Shown here: positions 45,704 through 55,483 of the stretch, piece after piece
Layout of the letters: each line of letters opens with the position of its first letter
Numbering within the stretch: position 1 is the first letter of the stretch
Source of the DNA: Rhodospirillaceae bacterium
GTDB lineage: Bacteria; Pseudomonadota; Alphaproteobacteria; UBA828
Assembly: GCA_018666805.1 (NCBI GenBank)
Contig: JABIXB010000289.1
Coordinates: 1-57,696 of the forward strand
Direction of reading: 5' to 3'
Length of the DNA stretch: 57,696 nucleotides
Translations under genes and position numbers: made by a program
The notes under the pieces: model-generated
Seen by the model: the letters and a program-made list of their open reading frames with translations, nothing else
Databases searched by the model: none
Told to the model about the DNA's origin: nothing

Positions 45704-46911
45704 GCCGCCTGACGCCTGTCGATATTTCAGGCGGCGGCAAGTTGGCGCTGAATGTCATGCATTTCGCCCGCGCGCTGCGCGCCGCCGGCATGCCGGTCGG
45801 CCCCGGCAAGACCCTGGAAGCGGTGCAGGCCGCGGCGCTGGTCGGGCTTGGGCCGCGCCATGATTTTTACTGGGCAATGCATGCCGTCTTTGTCGAGCGC
45901 GCCGCCCAACGCGATGTATTCGATCAGGCGTTCCGCCTGTTTTGGCGCAACCCGGCGGAGTTGCGCCGCATGACGGCGCTGACCGCGCCGGGCGCGGCGC
46001 CTAAGGAGGATCAGGAAAAGATCAGCCGCCGGGTGGCCGATGCGCTATCGCCCGACAATGATGTGAACCCTCAGGATGAGCAGGAAGTCGAGGTCGAACT
46101 CGATACCAGCCAGACATACTCCGCCATGGAAATATTGCAGGAAATGGATTTCGAGAGCATGTCGGCGGAGGAGGTCGAGGAGGCCAAGCGGGTGATCGCT
46201 GAGATGCGCCTGCCGATCATGCAGGTGCCGACCCGGCGTTTTGCCACCGACCCACGCGGCGCGCGCATCGATATGCGGGCGACATTGCGCGCCGGCCTGC
46301 GTTCCTCGGGCGGCATGCTGCCGCTCAAATACCGCCGCCCGGTCACGCGCCATCCGCCGCTTGTGGTGCTGTGCGATATTTCCGGCTCGATGAGCCGTTA
46401 TTCGCGCATGTTTTTGCATTTCGTGCACGCCATCACCAATGACCGCGACCGCGTGCACTCCTTTATTTTCGGCACCCGCCTGACAAATATTACCCGTCAG
46501 TTGCAAAACCGCGACGTTGATGTGGCGCTCGACCGCGTTGCCCAGGCGGCGCTCGACTGGTCGGGCGGCACACGCATCGGCGAGAGTCTGCATGATTTCA
46601 ACCGCCTGTGGTCGCGCCGGGTGTTGGGCCAGGGTGCGGTGGTGTTGCTGATCACCGATGGCCTGGATAGGGGCGATATCAGCGGCCTTGAGACGGAAAT
46701 CGTGCGGCTGCACCAATCCTGCCGCCGTCTGATCTGGCTCAATCCACTGCTGCGCTTTGACGGCTTCCGCCCCGAGGCGCGCGGCGTCAAGGCGATCATG
46801 CCCCATGTCGATGATTTTCGCGCCGTGCACAGCCTGAGCCGACTGCGCGATATCGGCACAGCGCTGAGCCAGGCTGAGGACAGTGATTGGCAGGCGCTTA
46901 ATGTCGCTTGA
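45700..46911 (+). CDS. VWA domain-containing protein (CoxE-like)
   Basis: LVVLCDISGSMSRYSRMFLHFVHAI (MIDAS DxSxS) and LLITDGLDRGD; ATGA overlap with the MoxR gene. Start corrected to MSRLTPVDISGGG. Confidence 0.92.
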   Translation: MSRLTPVDISGGGKLALNVMHFARALRAAGMPVGPGKTLEAVQAAALVGLGPRHDFYWAMHAVFVERAAQRDVFDQAFRLFWRNPAELRRMTALTAPGAAPKEDQEKISRRVADALSPDNDVNPQDEQEVEVELDTSQTYSAMEILQEMDFESMSAEEVEEAKRVIAEMRLPIMQVPTRRFATDPRGARIDMRATLRAGLRSSGGMLPLKYRRPVTRHPPLVVLCDISGSMSRYSRMFLHFVHAITNDRDRVHSFIFGTRLTNITRQLQNRDVDVALDRVAQAALDWSGGTRIGESLHDFNRLWSRRVLGQGAVVLLITDGLDRGDISGLETEIVRLHQSCRRLIWLNPLLRFDGFRPEARGVKAIMPHVDDFRAVHSLSRLRDIGTALSQAEDSDWQALNVA

Positions 46912-46980
46912 GCAGCGTTATTGACTGCCCGGATCGCCCGGCTAAGCTCGCGCAGAGTTGATAGGCGAGGAGAGGAAAAT

Positions 46981-47736
46981 ATGAGACTCGAAGGTAAGGT
47001 TGCCATTGTGACCGGCAGTTCGCGCGGTATCGGCGCGTGCATTGCGCGGCGCTACGGCGAAGAAGGCGCGCGCGTGGCTGTCGTCGCCCATACCAAGCTC
47101 GATAAAGCCGAGGCCGTGGCCGGCGAGATCAATGATTCCGGCGGCGAGGCGAAAGCCTTTCAGGCCGATGTGGCAAAAGTATCCGATTGCGAGCGCTTGG
47201 CGGGCGAAGTGGCGGCGGCATTCGGTCCGGTTGATATTTTGGTCAATAATGCCGGCATCTTCACCGCTGTTCCGATCGAAGACACGACCGAAGAAATTTG
47301 GGACAGCCAGATCGATCTCAATATGAAGGGCAGTTTTTTCATGGCCAAGGCCGTGGTCCCCGGCATGAAGGCCAAGGGCCGGGGCAAGATCATCAATGTC
47401 ACTTCGATTGCCGGTGTTGGCGGCTTTCCCAATTCCGGCGCCTATTGTTCGTCCAAAGGCGGCCAGCTCAATATGGTGAAGGCACTCTGCCTCGAGCTGG
47501 CGGAATTCGGCATCAATGTGAATTCCCTGGCACCAGGCAATATCGAAACCGATATGAATGCGCCTTACCGCGCAGAGCCCGGTTATGACGAAAGGCAGAA
47601 ATCCTTGACCCCGGCCCGTATCGGCCATCTCGATCCAAACGATTTGACGGGTGCGGCGGTATTTTTCGCCTCCGCGGACTCGGATCTGGTGCATGGCGCC
47701 AATCTGCTCGTCGATGGCGGCTGGGCCGCTTGGTAG
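46981..47736 (+). CDS. SDR family oxidoreductase
   Basis: VAIVTGSSRGIGACIARRY, NNAGIF, YCSSKGG; start MRLEGK. Confidence 0.92.
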   Translation: MRLEGKVAIVTGSSRGIGACIARRYGEEGARVAVVAHTKLDKAEAVAGEINDSGGEAKAFQADVAKVSDCERLAGEVAAAFGPVDILVNNAGIFTAVPIEDTTEEIWDSQIDLNMKGSFFMAKAVVPGMKAKGRGKIINVTSIAGVGGFPNSGAYCSSKGGQLNMVKALCLELAEFGINVNSLAPGNIETDMNAPYRAEPGYDERQKSLTPARIGHLDPNDLTGAAVFFASADSDLVHGANLLVDGGWAAW

Positions 47737-47748
47737 GAGGTAAGGCGC

Positions 47749-48546
47749 ATGGCAAGCGATATTCTTTATGAGCGGCACGGGGCGGTGCGCCTGATCACCA
47801 TCGACCGTGCCGATCAGATGAATTCCCTCGATTTTGCCGCCAACGACCGCTTGACCGATATCTGGCGCGAATTCGCCGCCGACGATGAGGCACGCGCCGC
47901 CGTAATTACCGGCGCCGGAAACAAAGCCTTTTGTGCCGGCGCCGATTTAAAAACCTACACCATCGATTACGCCACTCGCCCGGAAGCCGAATTCCGTGAG
48001 CGCTATACCGATGGCACCGGCTTTGGCGGCATCACGCGGGGCCTCGATATCGACAAACCGATTGTGGCCGCGATCAATGGCTTCGCCATCTCGGGCGGGC
48101 TGGAATTGGCCGAGGCGTGCGATATCCGTTTCTGCTCGCCCAATGCGGAATTCGCCCATCAGGATGTTAACTGGGGCTTCCACCCGTGCGACGGTGGCTG
48201 CGTGCGCCTGCCGCAAATCGTCGGCCTCGGCAATGCGATGGAAATGATACTTTCGGGCGAGCGCATTAATGCCGAACATGCGCTCAGGATTGGCTTGGTC
48301 AACCGCGTCTATCCGCTGGCGGAGCTGGTTGCCAAGAGCCTGGAATTCGCCGAAGTTCTGGTCAGCCGGGCACCCTTGGCGCAGCGCTACGCCAAGGAGG
48401 TCATGCGGCGTGCCGCCGATTTGCCGATGGGTGATGCGCTCAAGCTTGAATCGCGCTCCTTCTACGGTCTTGGTCAGAGCGAGGATATCAGGGAGGGCAC
48501 CACGGCCTTCCGTGAAAAGCGCCCGGCAAACTTCAAGGGCAGGTGA
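47749..48546 (+). CDS. Enoyl-CoA hydratase/isomerase family protein
   Basis: [38 protein letters not shown]. Confidence 0.92.
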   Translation: MASDILYERHGAVRLITIDRADQMNSLDFAANDRLTDIWREFAADDEARAAVITGAGNKAFCAGADLKTYTIDYATRPEAEFRERYTDGTGFGGITRGLDIDKPIVAAINGFAISGGLELAEACDIRFCSPNAEFAHQDVNWGFHPCDGGCVRLPQIVGLGNAMEMILSGERINAEHALRIGLVNRVYPLAELVAKSLEFAEVLVSRAPLAQRYAKEVMRRAADLPMGDALKLESRSFYGLGQSEDIREGTTAFREKRPANFKGR

Positions 48547-48551
48547 TATCG

Positions 48552-49016
48552 ATGGGCAATGAAGAGACAAAGAATTTGAGCCAGCTTGGACAAAAAGCCG
48601 AGCTACCGGAATCGCCCGATGTGGCGGTGATTGAAACCGTGCCGAATCCGCATCCGGATTCAGATTATGTCGTGCGCTTCACCAGTCCGGAATTCACCTC
48701 TATCTGTCCGATTACCGGCCAGCCGGATTTCGCTCATCTGGTGATCGATTATGTGCCCGAGGCGAGCTTGGTTGAAAGCAAATCGCTGAAATTGTTCCTC
48801 GGATCGTTCCGCAATCATGGTGCTTTCCATGAGGATTGCACCGTCGCCATTGCCAAACGTCTAGAAGACGTGCTGAAACCGCGCTGGCTTAGGATCGGCG
48901 GCTATTGGTTCCCACGCGGTGGCATACCGATCGATATTTTTTACCAATCGGGCTCGCCGCCCGAAAATCTTTGGCTGCCGGATCAGGGCGTCGCGCCCTA
49001 TCGCGGCAGAGGTTGA
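48552..49016 (+). CDS. queF: NADPH-dependent 7-cyano-7-deazaguanine reductase
   Basis: [49 protein letters not shown]: catalytic Cys and QueF motif. Confidence 0.95.
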   Translation: MGNEETKNLSQLGQKAELPESPDVAVIETVPNPHPDSDYVVRFTSPEFTSICPITGQPDFAHLVIDYVPEASLVESKSLKLFLGSFRNHGAFHEDCTVAIAKRLEDVLKPRWLRIGGYWFPRGGIPIDIFYQSGSPPENLWLPDQGVAPYRGRG

Positions 49017-49027
49017 GAGGAATTTAA

Positions 49028-49549
49028 GTGACAAACGGTGTGAATATTTTCCGCCCCGCCGCTCTGTTTTGGAGCGCGCTCTATATCGGCCTGATCGTGT
49101 TGGTGAATTGGCTGTTTACCGTGGTGCAGCCGATCGATATGGGCGGCGGCGAAATGTGGCCGCCGGTGGCGCTGATTGTCGGTTTGATTTTTATCGCGCG
49201 CGATTTCGCCCAGCGCGTCATTGGCCACTGGGTGCTGGTCGCCATGCTGATCGCGGCGATCCTGTCTTATTTTCTTGCCGACCCGTTCGTCGCCTATGCT
49301 TCCGTCGCCGCCTTCGCGATTAGTGAGTTGGCGGATTGGCTGGTCTACAGCTTTACCAAGCGGCCATTCGCGCAACGCATCCTGTTGTCGAGCGTGTTGG
49401 CGACGCCGATCGATTCGATCGTCTTCCTTGGCATGATGGGCTGGCTCTCCGCGCCCGGCGTCTTGGCGATGACGGCGAGCAAAATGGTCGGCGCGCTGAT
49501 CGTTTGGTATCTCGTGCGCAACCGTATGGAAGTCGCCTCCGCCGCTTAA
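49028..49549 (+). CDS. VUT family queuosine-precursor transporter (YhhQ-like)
   Basis: Small polytopic protein with ISELADWLVYSFTKRPFAQRILLSSVLATPIDSIVFLGMMG; downstream of queF. Confidence 0.82.
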   Translation: MTNGVNIFRPAALFWSALYIGLIVLVNWLFTVVQPIDMGGGEMWPPVALIVGLIFIARDFAQRVIGHWVLVAMLIAAILSYFLADPFVAYASVAAFAISELADWLVYSFTKRPFAQRILLSSVLATPIDSIVFLGMMGWLSAPGVLAMTASKMVGALIVWYLVRNRMEVASAA

Positions 49550-50994
49550 TTGGCGGGCGTTTTCGGCATAATCGGCACCAGCTTGGAGAGGCCAAGCTCT
49601 TCTTCCATCAACGCCGCAGCAGCGAGGACGCGCGCCTCTGACCCAGGCGGGCCGACGATTTGTAAGCCGACCGGCAGGCCATCCTTGGTGAAGCCCGCCG
49701 GCGTTGAAACAGCGGCGCAGCCGGTCAGCGAAATGACAAAGGTAATACCGAGCCAATCGACATAATTGTCGAATTTGTGGCCGTTCACCTCCTCGATATA
49801 GCGGATATCGACATCGAAGGGTGGCACGATAACGGTCGGGCAGAGCAACAAATCAAAATCGCCAAAGAACTTCGCCATGCGCCGATAAAGCCTGGTGCGG
49901 GCGGTCTCGGCGCTGCCGATTTCTTCAGATTTGAGCGCCATGCCCTTCTCGATATTCCAGATCAATTCAGGTTTGAGAGCTTCGCGCTGGGTGCGCAGAA
50001 GGTCAGCCTTCATGGCCGAGAACAAGACGGCGCGGAGCGTTTGGAAGGTATCGACCGCACCTTTGAAGCTCGGGCCGCCATCCTCGACTTTCGCGCCGAT
50101 CGCCTGAAAGCGCTGGGCGGCTGCGGCACAGATTTCGGCCACTTCACTGTCGATCGGGAACTGTCCCAAGTCCGGGCTGTAGGCAACGCGCAGCGGCGCG
50201 TGTTTTTCCTTCTCGCGCACCGCCTTGGCGAAGGGCTCTGCGGGGGCGGCGAGCGAGATCGGATCCTCGACATGGGTGCCGCACATGGCATCAAGGAAGA
50301 GCGCCGTATCGAGCGCGTCGCGCGCCATCGGGCCGTCGACGGCCAACAGGTCAAAAGCCAGATCGGCCGGGCCGTGCGCCACCCGGCCAGGGCTCGGCCG
50401 GAGGCCGGTGATCGAGCAATAGCTCGCCGGTATGCGCAGGCTGCCGCCGAGATCCGAGCCGGTCGCCATCCACACCTGGCCGGCGGCAAGCGAGACCGCT
50501 GCGCCGCCCGACGAACCGCCGCAGCTCTTGTCGGTGTTCCACGGATTGCGCGTTTTGCCGAACACTTCGTTGAAGGTGCTGGCGCCGGCGCCGAATTCCG
50601 GCGTGTTGCTCTTGCCCATGACAATCGCGCCGTTGGCTTCGAGGCGCTCAACCATGATATCGGAGCGCGCCGGGACATGATCGGCGTAAAGCGGCGAGCC
50701 CCAGGTGGTGCGCACACCCTCGACCGCGACGAGATCCTTGACCGAGATCGGCAGGCCGCCAAGCCACGCCGGATCGTCGCGTTTTTGGCCATCCTTGATG
50801 ATGCGCTCGGCGTGGGCGCGGGCGCGATCGAGGCAAAGCGTCGGCAGGGCGTTAAGCGCGGGGTCCGTTTCGGCAATGCGCGTTGCCGAGGCTTCGACCA
50901 GCTCGAGCGGCGAAATATCGCCTTTGTGTAATAGGGCGACGGCATCCGCCGCGCTCAAGGTGCAGATTTGATTCGCGCTATTATGATCGGCCAT
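49546..50994 (-). CDS. Amidase (amidase signature family)
   Basis: GGSSGGAAVSLAAGQVWMATGSDLGGSLRIPASYCSITGLRPSPGRVAHG. Confidence 0.92.
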   Translation of the reverse strand: MADHNSANQICTLSAADAVALLHKGDISPLELVEASATRIAETDPALNALPTLCLDRARAHAERIIKDGQKRDDPAWLGGLPISVKDLVAVEGVRTTWGSPLYADHVPARSDIMVERLEANGAIVMGKSNTPEFGAGASTFNEVFGKTRNPWNTDKSCGGSSGGAAVSLAAGQVWMATGSDLGGSLRIPASYCSITGLRPSPGRVAHGPADLAFDLLAVDGPMARDALDTALFLDAMCGTHVEDPISLAAPAEPFAKAVREKEKHAPLRVAYSPDLGQFPIDSEVAEICAAAAQRFQAIGAKVEDGGPSFKGAVDTFQTLRAVLFSAMKADLLRTQREALKPELIWNIEKGMALKSEEIGSAETARTRLYRRMAKFFGDFDLLLCPTVIVPPFDVDIRYIEEVNGHKFDNYVDWLGITFVISLTGCAAVSTPAGFTKDGLPVGLQIVGPPGSEARVLAAAALMEEELGLSKLVPIMPKTPAN

Positions 50995-51085
50995 TTTCTC
51001 ATCCTGATTTTCTTGCAGCGATTATCTGATACCATGCGCGCCGCATCCACGTCGCGTGCGCTGTAGAAAATTCAGGGAGAATAAG

Positions 51086-51976
51086 ATGACAGGTCGCGGG
51101 CCGTTCTCGGCTGATTACCCTTTTGAGCCCAATTTCATCGAGATCGACGGCTCAAAAATGCATTATGCCGATGTCGGCGAGGGCCCGGTTTTTCTATTTC
51201 TGCACGGTAATTCCACCTGGTCCTATATGTGGCGCAACGTGATCCCGCATTTGCAGGCCAAGGGCCGCTGCGTTGCGCCCGATTTGATCGGTTTTGGCAA
51301 GTCCGACAAGCCCGATATCAATTATGTCTATTCCGAGCATTACGCTTATATCGACGCCTTCATCAAAGCGCTCGGCCTGAAAGACATCGTCCTGGTGCTG
51401 CATGATTGGGGCGGCGGTATCGGCCTCAACTACGCCATGAACAATCAGGACAATATGCGCGGCATCGCCTTCATGGAGACCTTCGTCCGTACATTCGAAA
51501 GTTGGGATGACTGGCCGCAGGATTTGGTCGAGGGTTTCAAGAAATTCCGCACCCCCGGCATTAGCTGGGAGCTGATCGTCGAACAGAATGTCTTCATGGA
51601 GCAGATCCTGCCCTATGGCATTCACCGCAAATTGTCCGAGGAAGAGATGAATGCTTATCTCGAACCGTTCAAAGAGGTCGCGCACCGCTTGCCGCTCTGG
51701 GTCTGGCCGCAGGAACTGCCGATTGCCGGCCAGCCGCATGGCCCGCACCGCATCATTAGCCGCTATGTCGATGAACTAAAAAAATCGCAGATGCCGAAGC
51801 TGCTGTTCCACGTGAAGCCCGGCGCTATTGTCCCGCCCGAGACGGTGGAGATGTGCAAGCGCGAGTTTCCTAATTTGGAAGACGTGTTCCTCGGCGAGAG
51901 CGGTCACTATGTGGCCGAGGATTTCCCGCATGAGCTCGGCGAGAAGATAGCGGAATGGTCGGAACGGATCGCCTAA
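51086..51976 (+). CDS. Haloalkane dehalogenase-like alpha/beta hydrolase
   Basis: HGNSTWSYMWRNVIPHL, VLHDWGGGIGLNYAM (nucleophile Asp + Trp), FMETFVRTFESWDDWP, SGHYVAED (catalytic His). Start MTGRGPFSADYP. Confidence 0.82.
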   Translation: MTGRGPFSADYPFEPNFIEIDGSKMHYADVGEGPVFLFLHGNSTWSYMWRNVIPHLQAKGRCVAPDLIGFGKSDKPDINYVYSEHYAYIDAFIKALGLKDIVLVLHDWGGGIGLNYAMNNQDNMRGIAFMETFVRTFESWDDWPQDLVEGFKKFRTPGISWELIVEQNVFMEQILPYGIHRKLSEEEMNAYLEPFKEVAHRLPLWVWPQELPIAGQPHGPHRIISRYVDELKKSQMPKLLFHVKPGAIVPPETVEMCKREFPNLEDVFLGESGHYVAEDFPHELGEKIAEWSERIA

Positions 51977-52773
51977 CCAAGCAGGATATTGCTGATTACG
52001 CAAGCGACGGCGTTTGCGTTCTACGCGGCGCGTTCGCCGGCGATTGGTTGGAGGCGCTGCGCACCGGCGTTGAGAAAAATCTTGCCGAGCCTGGCCCCTG
52101 GGCCGGCGAACATGGCGACGGGCAGGGTAAGTTTTTCGACGATTATTGTAACTGGGAGCGCATTGCCGAATATCGCGCCTTCGTCCATGAATCGCCCGCC
52201 GCCGCCATCGCCGCGGCGGTGATGCAGTCTCCCACCGCGCAGTTCTTTCATGAGCATGTGCTGGTCAAGGAGCCGGGCACGATCAAGCGCACGCCGTGGC
52301 ATCAGGACGCGCCCTATTATTGCGTCGATGGCGGCCAGACGGTGAGTTTTTGGATTCCGCTCGATCCGGTGCCACTCGACGTCTGCCCGGAATTTCTCGC
52401 CGGCTCGCATCTCTGGCAGAAGCTCTACTACCCGCGCCGGTTCACCAACGACACTGATTATGATTATGACGGCGGCGGCTTCGAGACCATCCCGGATATC
52501 GATAACGAGCGGGAGAAATATGACATCCGCTCCTGGGCGCTGGCGCCGGGCGATGCGATTCTGTTTCATTTTCGCACCGTACATGGCGCGCCGGCCAATC
52601 CCGGGCAGGGCCGGCGGCGCGGCTTTGCGCCGCGTTGGCTTGGCGAGGATGCGCGTTTTGTCGCTCGCCCGGGAAAGACATCGCCACCCTATCCAGGCAT
52701 CGGCCTCAAGACCGGCGAGCGCATGCGCGAGGATTGGTTTCCGGTTTTATGGCCGCGCCCCGGCGGCGATTAG
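51955..52773 (+). CDS. Phytanoyl-CoA dioxygenase (PhyH) family protein
   Basis: TPWHQDAPYYCVDGGQTVSFWIPLDPVP (HxD) and FHFRTVHGAPANP; overlaps the upstream CDS by about 22 nt. Confidence 0.9.
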   Translation: MVGTDRLTKQDIADYASDGVCVLRGAFAGDWLEALRTGVEKNLAEPGPWAGEHGDGQGKFFDDYCNWERIAEYRAFVHESPAAAIAAAVMQSPTAQFFHEHVLVKEPGTIKRTPWHQDAPYYCVDGGQTVSFWIPLDPVPLDVCPEFLAGSHLWQKLYYPRRFTNDTDYDYDGGGFETIPDIDNEREKYDIRSWALAPGDAILFHFRTVHGAPANPGQGRRRGFAPRWLGEDARFVARPGKTSPPYPGIGLKTGERMREDWFPVLWPRPGGD

Positions 52774-52843
52774 GCTTGCCTGGCGGGCGCTGCCGGGTAG
52801 CATGAAGCGGCATTTCAGGGATGGCGCTGGCGGAAGAAAACTC

Positions 52844-54520
52844 ATGTACGATCTTGTTATTAAGGGCGCTCAGGTTGCCGATGGCCTGGGTAACCCGCTG
52901 AAGACGGCCGATGTCGGTGTGGAGGGTGGCCGTATCGCGGAAGTCGGGCGCATTGACGCTGCGGCCAAGCAAAGCATCGATGCCGATGGGCTGGTGCTGG
53001 CACCCGGTATTGTCGATGTCCACACCCATTACGATGCGCAACTGACCTGGGATAGCGATGCCACGCCCTCGCCGGCGCTTGGCGTCACCACCGTGGTGGT
53101 CGGCAATTGCGGCTTTTCCATCGCGCCCTGCCCGCCGGAGTGCCGCGACCTGATCGCGCGCAATCTGGCGGAAGTGGAAGGCATGTCGCTCACCGCGCTC
53201 CGGAGCGGCACCAATTGGGAATTTGAGAGCTTCGATGAATATCTCGGGCTGCTCCGGCAAAAAGGCGTGACGCCCAATGTCGCCGCCTTTATCGGCCATT
53301 CGGCGGTGCGCACCATGGTGATGGGCGAGGAGGCTTCCGAGCGCGCCGCGAATGATGATGAGGTCGCGGCAATGCGCGATCTCGTGGTCGGCGGCATGGA
53401 TGCCGGCGCCATCGGTTTTTCGACCTCGACATCGATCAATCATCACGGCGATGGCGGCGTGCCGATGCCGTCGCGTCTCGCTGAAGAGAGCGAATTACGC
53501 AGCCTGGTGAGCGTTCTCGGCGAGAAGGGCCGCGGCGTCTTTCAGCTCACCGTCGGGCCCTCGATGACCTCCGAAGTGATGGAATCGATTGCCGCCGATA
53601 ATGGCTGCCCGGTGTTTCAAACCGCCGCGCTGCACAATGCGGCCTATCCCGAACGGGCCAACAAAATGGTGAGCGATTCCGCCGCCGCGCAGACACGTGG
53701 CAACGGTCTCTGGGCGCAGGTTTCGTGTCAAAGCCTGAGCATGGATTTCGCCCTGACCGCCGCCTTTCCGCTGCAAAGCCTGGATTCCTGGCGCCCGCTG
53801 ATCGATGCCGACAATGAAAGTTTCGAGCGGCAAATTCGCGATGCCGAATTTCGCAAGCGGTTCCGCCATGATCTCGACGCGCCGCAGAAGGGCAAATTGT
53901 TCTATGGCGATTGGTCAAAGGTAGAGGTCGCCATGACGGCGCGGGCGGAAAACCGCGAATTGGAAGGCATGAGTATCGACAAGCTGGCCGAGCGCCAGGG
54001 CAAGGATCCGATCGATGCGTTTTTCGATCTCTCGGCGGAGGAGGGTTTGGGGACGGTTTATACGGCGGGCCTGATGAATTCCGACGAGGATGAGGTCGAG
54101 AAACTGATGCGCCAGCCGGGTAGCCTGATCAGCCTTTCCGATGGTGGCGCGCATTTGCGCTATCTCTGCGATGCCGGTTACGGCCTGCATCTGCTCGGCC
54201 ATTGGGTACGCGAGCGCGGCTCGTTCGATTTGCCCGATGCCATTCGCCGCCTCACCAGCCTGCCCGCCGATCTCTACAAAATAGCGGATCGCGGCCGTAT
54301 CGCGCCAGGCGCGCATGCCGATTTACTGCTGTTTGATGCCGCCACCGTGGCGCGCGGCCCGCTCCGCCGGGCCTTTGACCTGCCCGGCGGCGAAAGTCGC
54401 CTGATGCGCGACCCGGTTGGCGTGCATGGCGTTTGGGTGAACGGTGAGCATGTATTCGACGGCGCGGACTATGTCGCAGTGGCAAAGCCCGGTGTGGTGA
54501 TCGACCGCTTCGCACCATAA
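52844..54520 (+). CDS. N-acyl-D-amino-acid deacylase / amidohydrolase family protein
   Basis: MYDLVIKGAQVADGLGNPLKTADVGVEGGRIAEVG, DVHTHYDAQLTWD, GNCGFSIAPCPPE; the longer track ORF start at 52460 overlaps PhyH out of frame. Confidence 0.92.
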   Translation: MYDLVIKGAQVADGLGNPLKTADVGVEGGRIAEVGRIDAAAKQSIDADGLVLAPGIVDVHTHYDAQLTWDSDATPSPALGVTTVVVGNCGFSIAPCPPECRDLIARNLAEVEGMSLTALRSGTNWEFESFDEYLGLLRQKGVTPNVAAFIGHSAVRTMVMGEEASERAANDDEVAAMRDLVVGGMDAGAIGFSTSTSINHHGDGGVPMPSRLAEESELRSLVSVLGEKGRGVFQLTVGPSMTSEVMESIAADNGCPVFQTAALHNAAYPERANKMVSDSAAAQTRGNGLWAQVSCQSLSMDFALTAAFPLQSLDSWRPLIDADNESFERQIRDAEFRKRFRHDLDAPQKGKLFYGDWSKVEVAMTARAENRELEGMSIDKLAERQGKDPIDAFFDLSAEEGLGTVYTAGLMNSDEDEVEKLMRQPGSLISLSDGGAHLRYLCDAGYGLHLLGHWVRERGSFDLPDAIRRLTSLPADLYKIADRGRIAPGAHADLLLFDAATVARGPLRRAFDLPGGESRLMRDPVGVHGVWVNGEHVFDGADYVAVAKPGVVIDRFAP

Positions 54521-54526
54521 GCCACC

Positions 54527-55459
54527 ATGGATACGCTGCTAACGGCGATTGTTCCGGCATTTTCCCTGATCGCTATCGGCTATGGCGCGGCGCGTCTCAA
54601 TATTCTCGGGCCGGCGATTTTTGAGGCGCTCAATAAATTCGTCTATTACCTGGCCATGCCGGCGCTCCTGATCGGCAGCCTCGCTGCGGTGCCGGCGGGC
54701 GAGATTATCAATTGGAATTTCATCGCTGCCTTTACCGTCGGCATCATTGTCACCTGGCTGGTGGTCGGCCTCGCCGGGCGGGCGCTGTTTGGCGATGGTC
54801 TGGCGGATGGCGCCATGCGCGGCGTCATCGCGAGCTACGGTAATAACGGTTATCTCGGCATCCCGCTCGCCGCCGCCGCCTTTGGCGAGGCGGCAATCGT
54901 TCCGGCCAGCCTTAGCGTGTTGGTCAATTCAGTGGTGATCATGACCGGCGCTGTGCTGATATTGGAGTTCAGCCGCGCGCGGGCGACCGGCGGCGTGCTC
55001 GGCAGTACCGGCAAAGCGCTTGTGTCCAATCCGCTGCTGTGGGCGGTGGTGATCGGGCTGGTGTTGTCGGCGACGGGCGCGGTCATGCCGCTATCGATCG
55101 AGCGAATTTTTGCCCTTCTTGGCCAGGCGGCGGCGCCCTCGGCGCTGGTTGCCATCGGCCTCTTTCTCTCCGGCCGCCCGGTGGCAAAACTGCTTGCCTC
55201 CGCCAGTCTCACCAGCGTGGCGAAACTGGCCCTGTTTCCGCTCATCGTTTGGCTGTTAACGCTTTACGTTTTCCCGCTCGAGCCACTGTGGGCAACGGTT
55301 GCGGTGTTGATGGCCGGCATGCCGGTCGGCGCCAATGCGTTTGTTATTGCCGGGCATTACGGCCTCCGGTTGGGCGATGCCTCGGCGGCAATCGTCGTGA
55401 CGACGGCAATCTCTCTTGTGAGCCTGTCTCTTATGCTTATCCTGATGTCAAACGGCTGA
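54527..55459 (+). CDS. AEC family transporter
   Basis: Membrane protein with IASYGNNGYLGIPLAAAAFGEAAIVPASL and MPVGANAFVIAGHYG typical of the auxin efflux carrier family. Confidence 0.88.
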   Translation: MDTLLTAIVPAFSLIAIGYGAARLNILGPAIFEALNKFVYYLAMPALLIGSLAAVPAGEIINWNFIAAFTVGIIVTWLVVGLAGRALFGDGLADGAMRGVIASYGNNGYLGIPLAAAAFGEAAIVPASLSVLVNSVVIMTGAVLILEFSRARATGGVLGSTGKALVSNPLLWAVVIGLVLSATGAVMPLSIERIFALLGQAAAPSALVAIGLFLSGRPVAKLLASASLTSVAKLALFPLIVWLLTLYVFPLEPLWATVAVLMAGMPVGANAFVIAGHYGLRLGDASAAIVVTTAISLVSLSLMLILMSNG

Positions 55460-55483
55460 TCAAAAAATACCGGGAGATACGAT

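Noticed and set aside
49777-50931. 384-aa plus-strand ORF
   Set aside because: Antisense shadow of the amidase gene.
52460-52843. N-terminal extension of the D-aminoacylase ORF
   Set aside because: Reads out of frame through the PhyH gene; MYDLVIKGAQVADG at 52844 is the expected family start.
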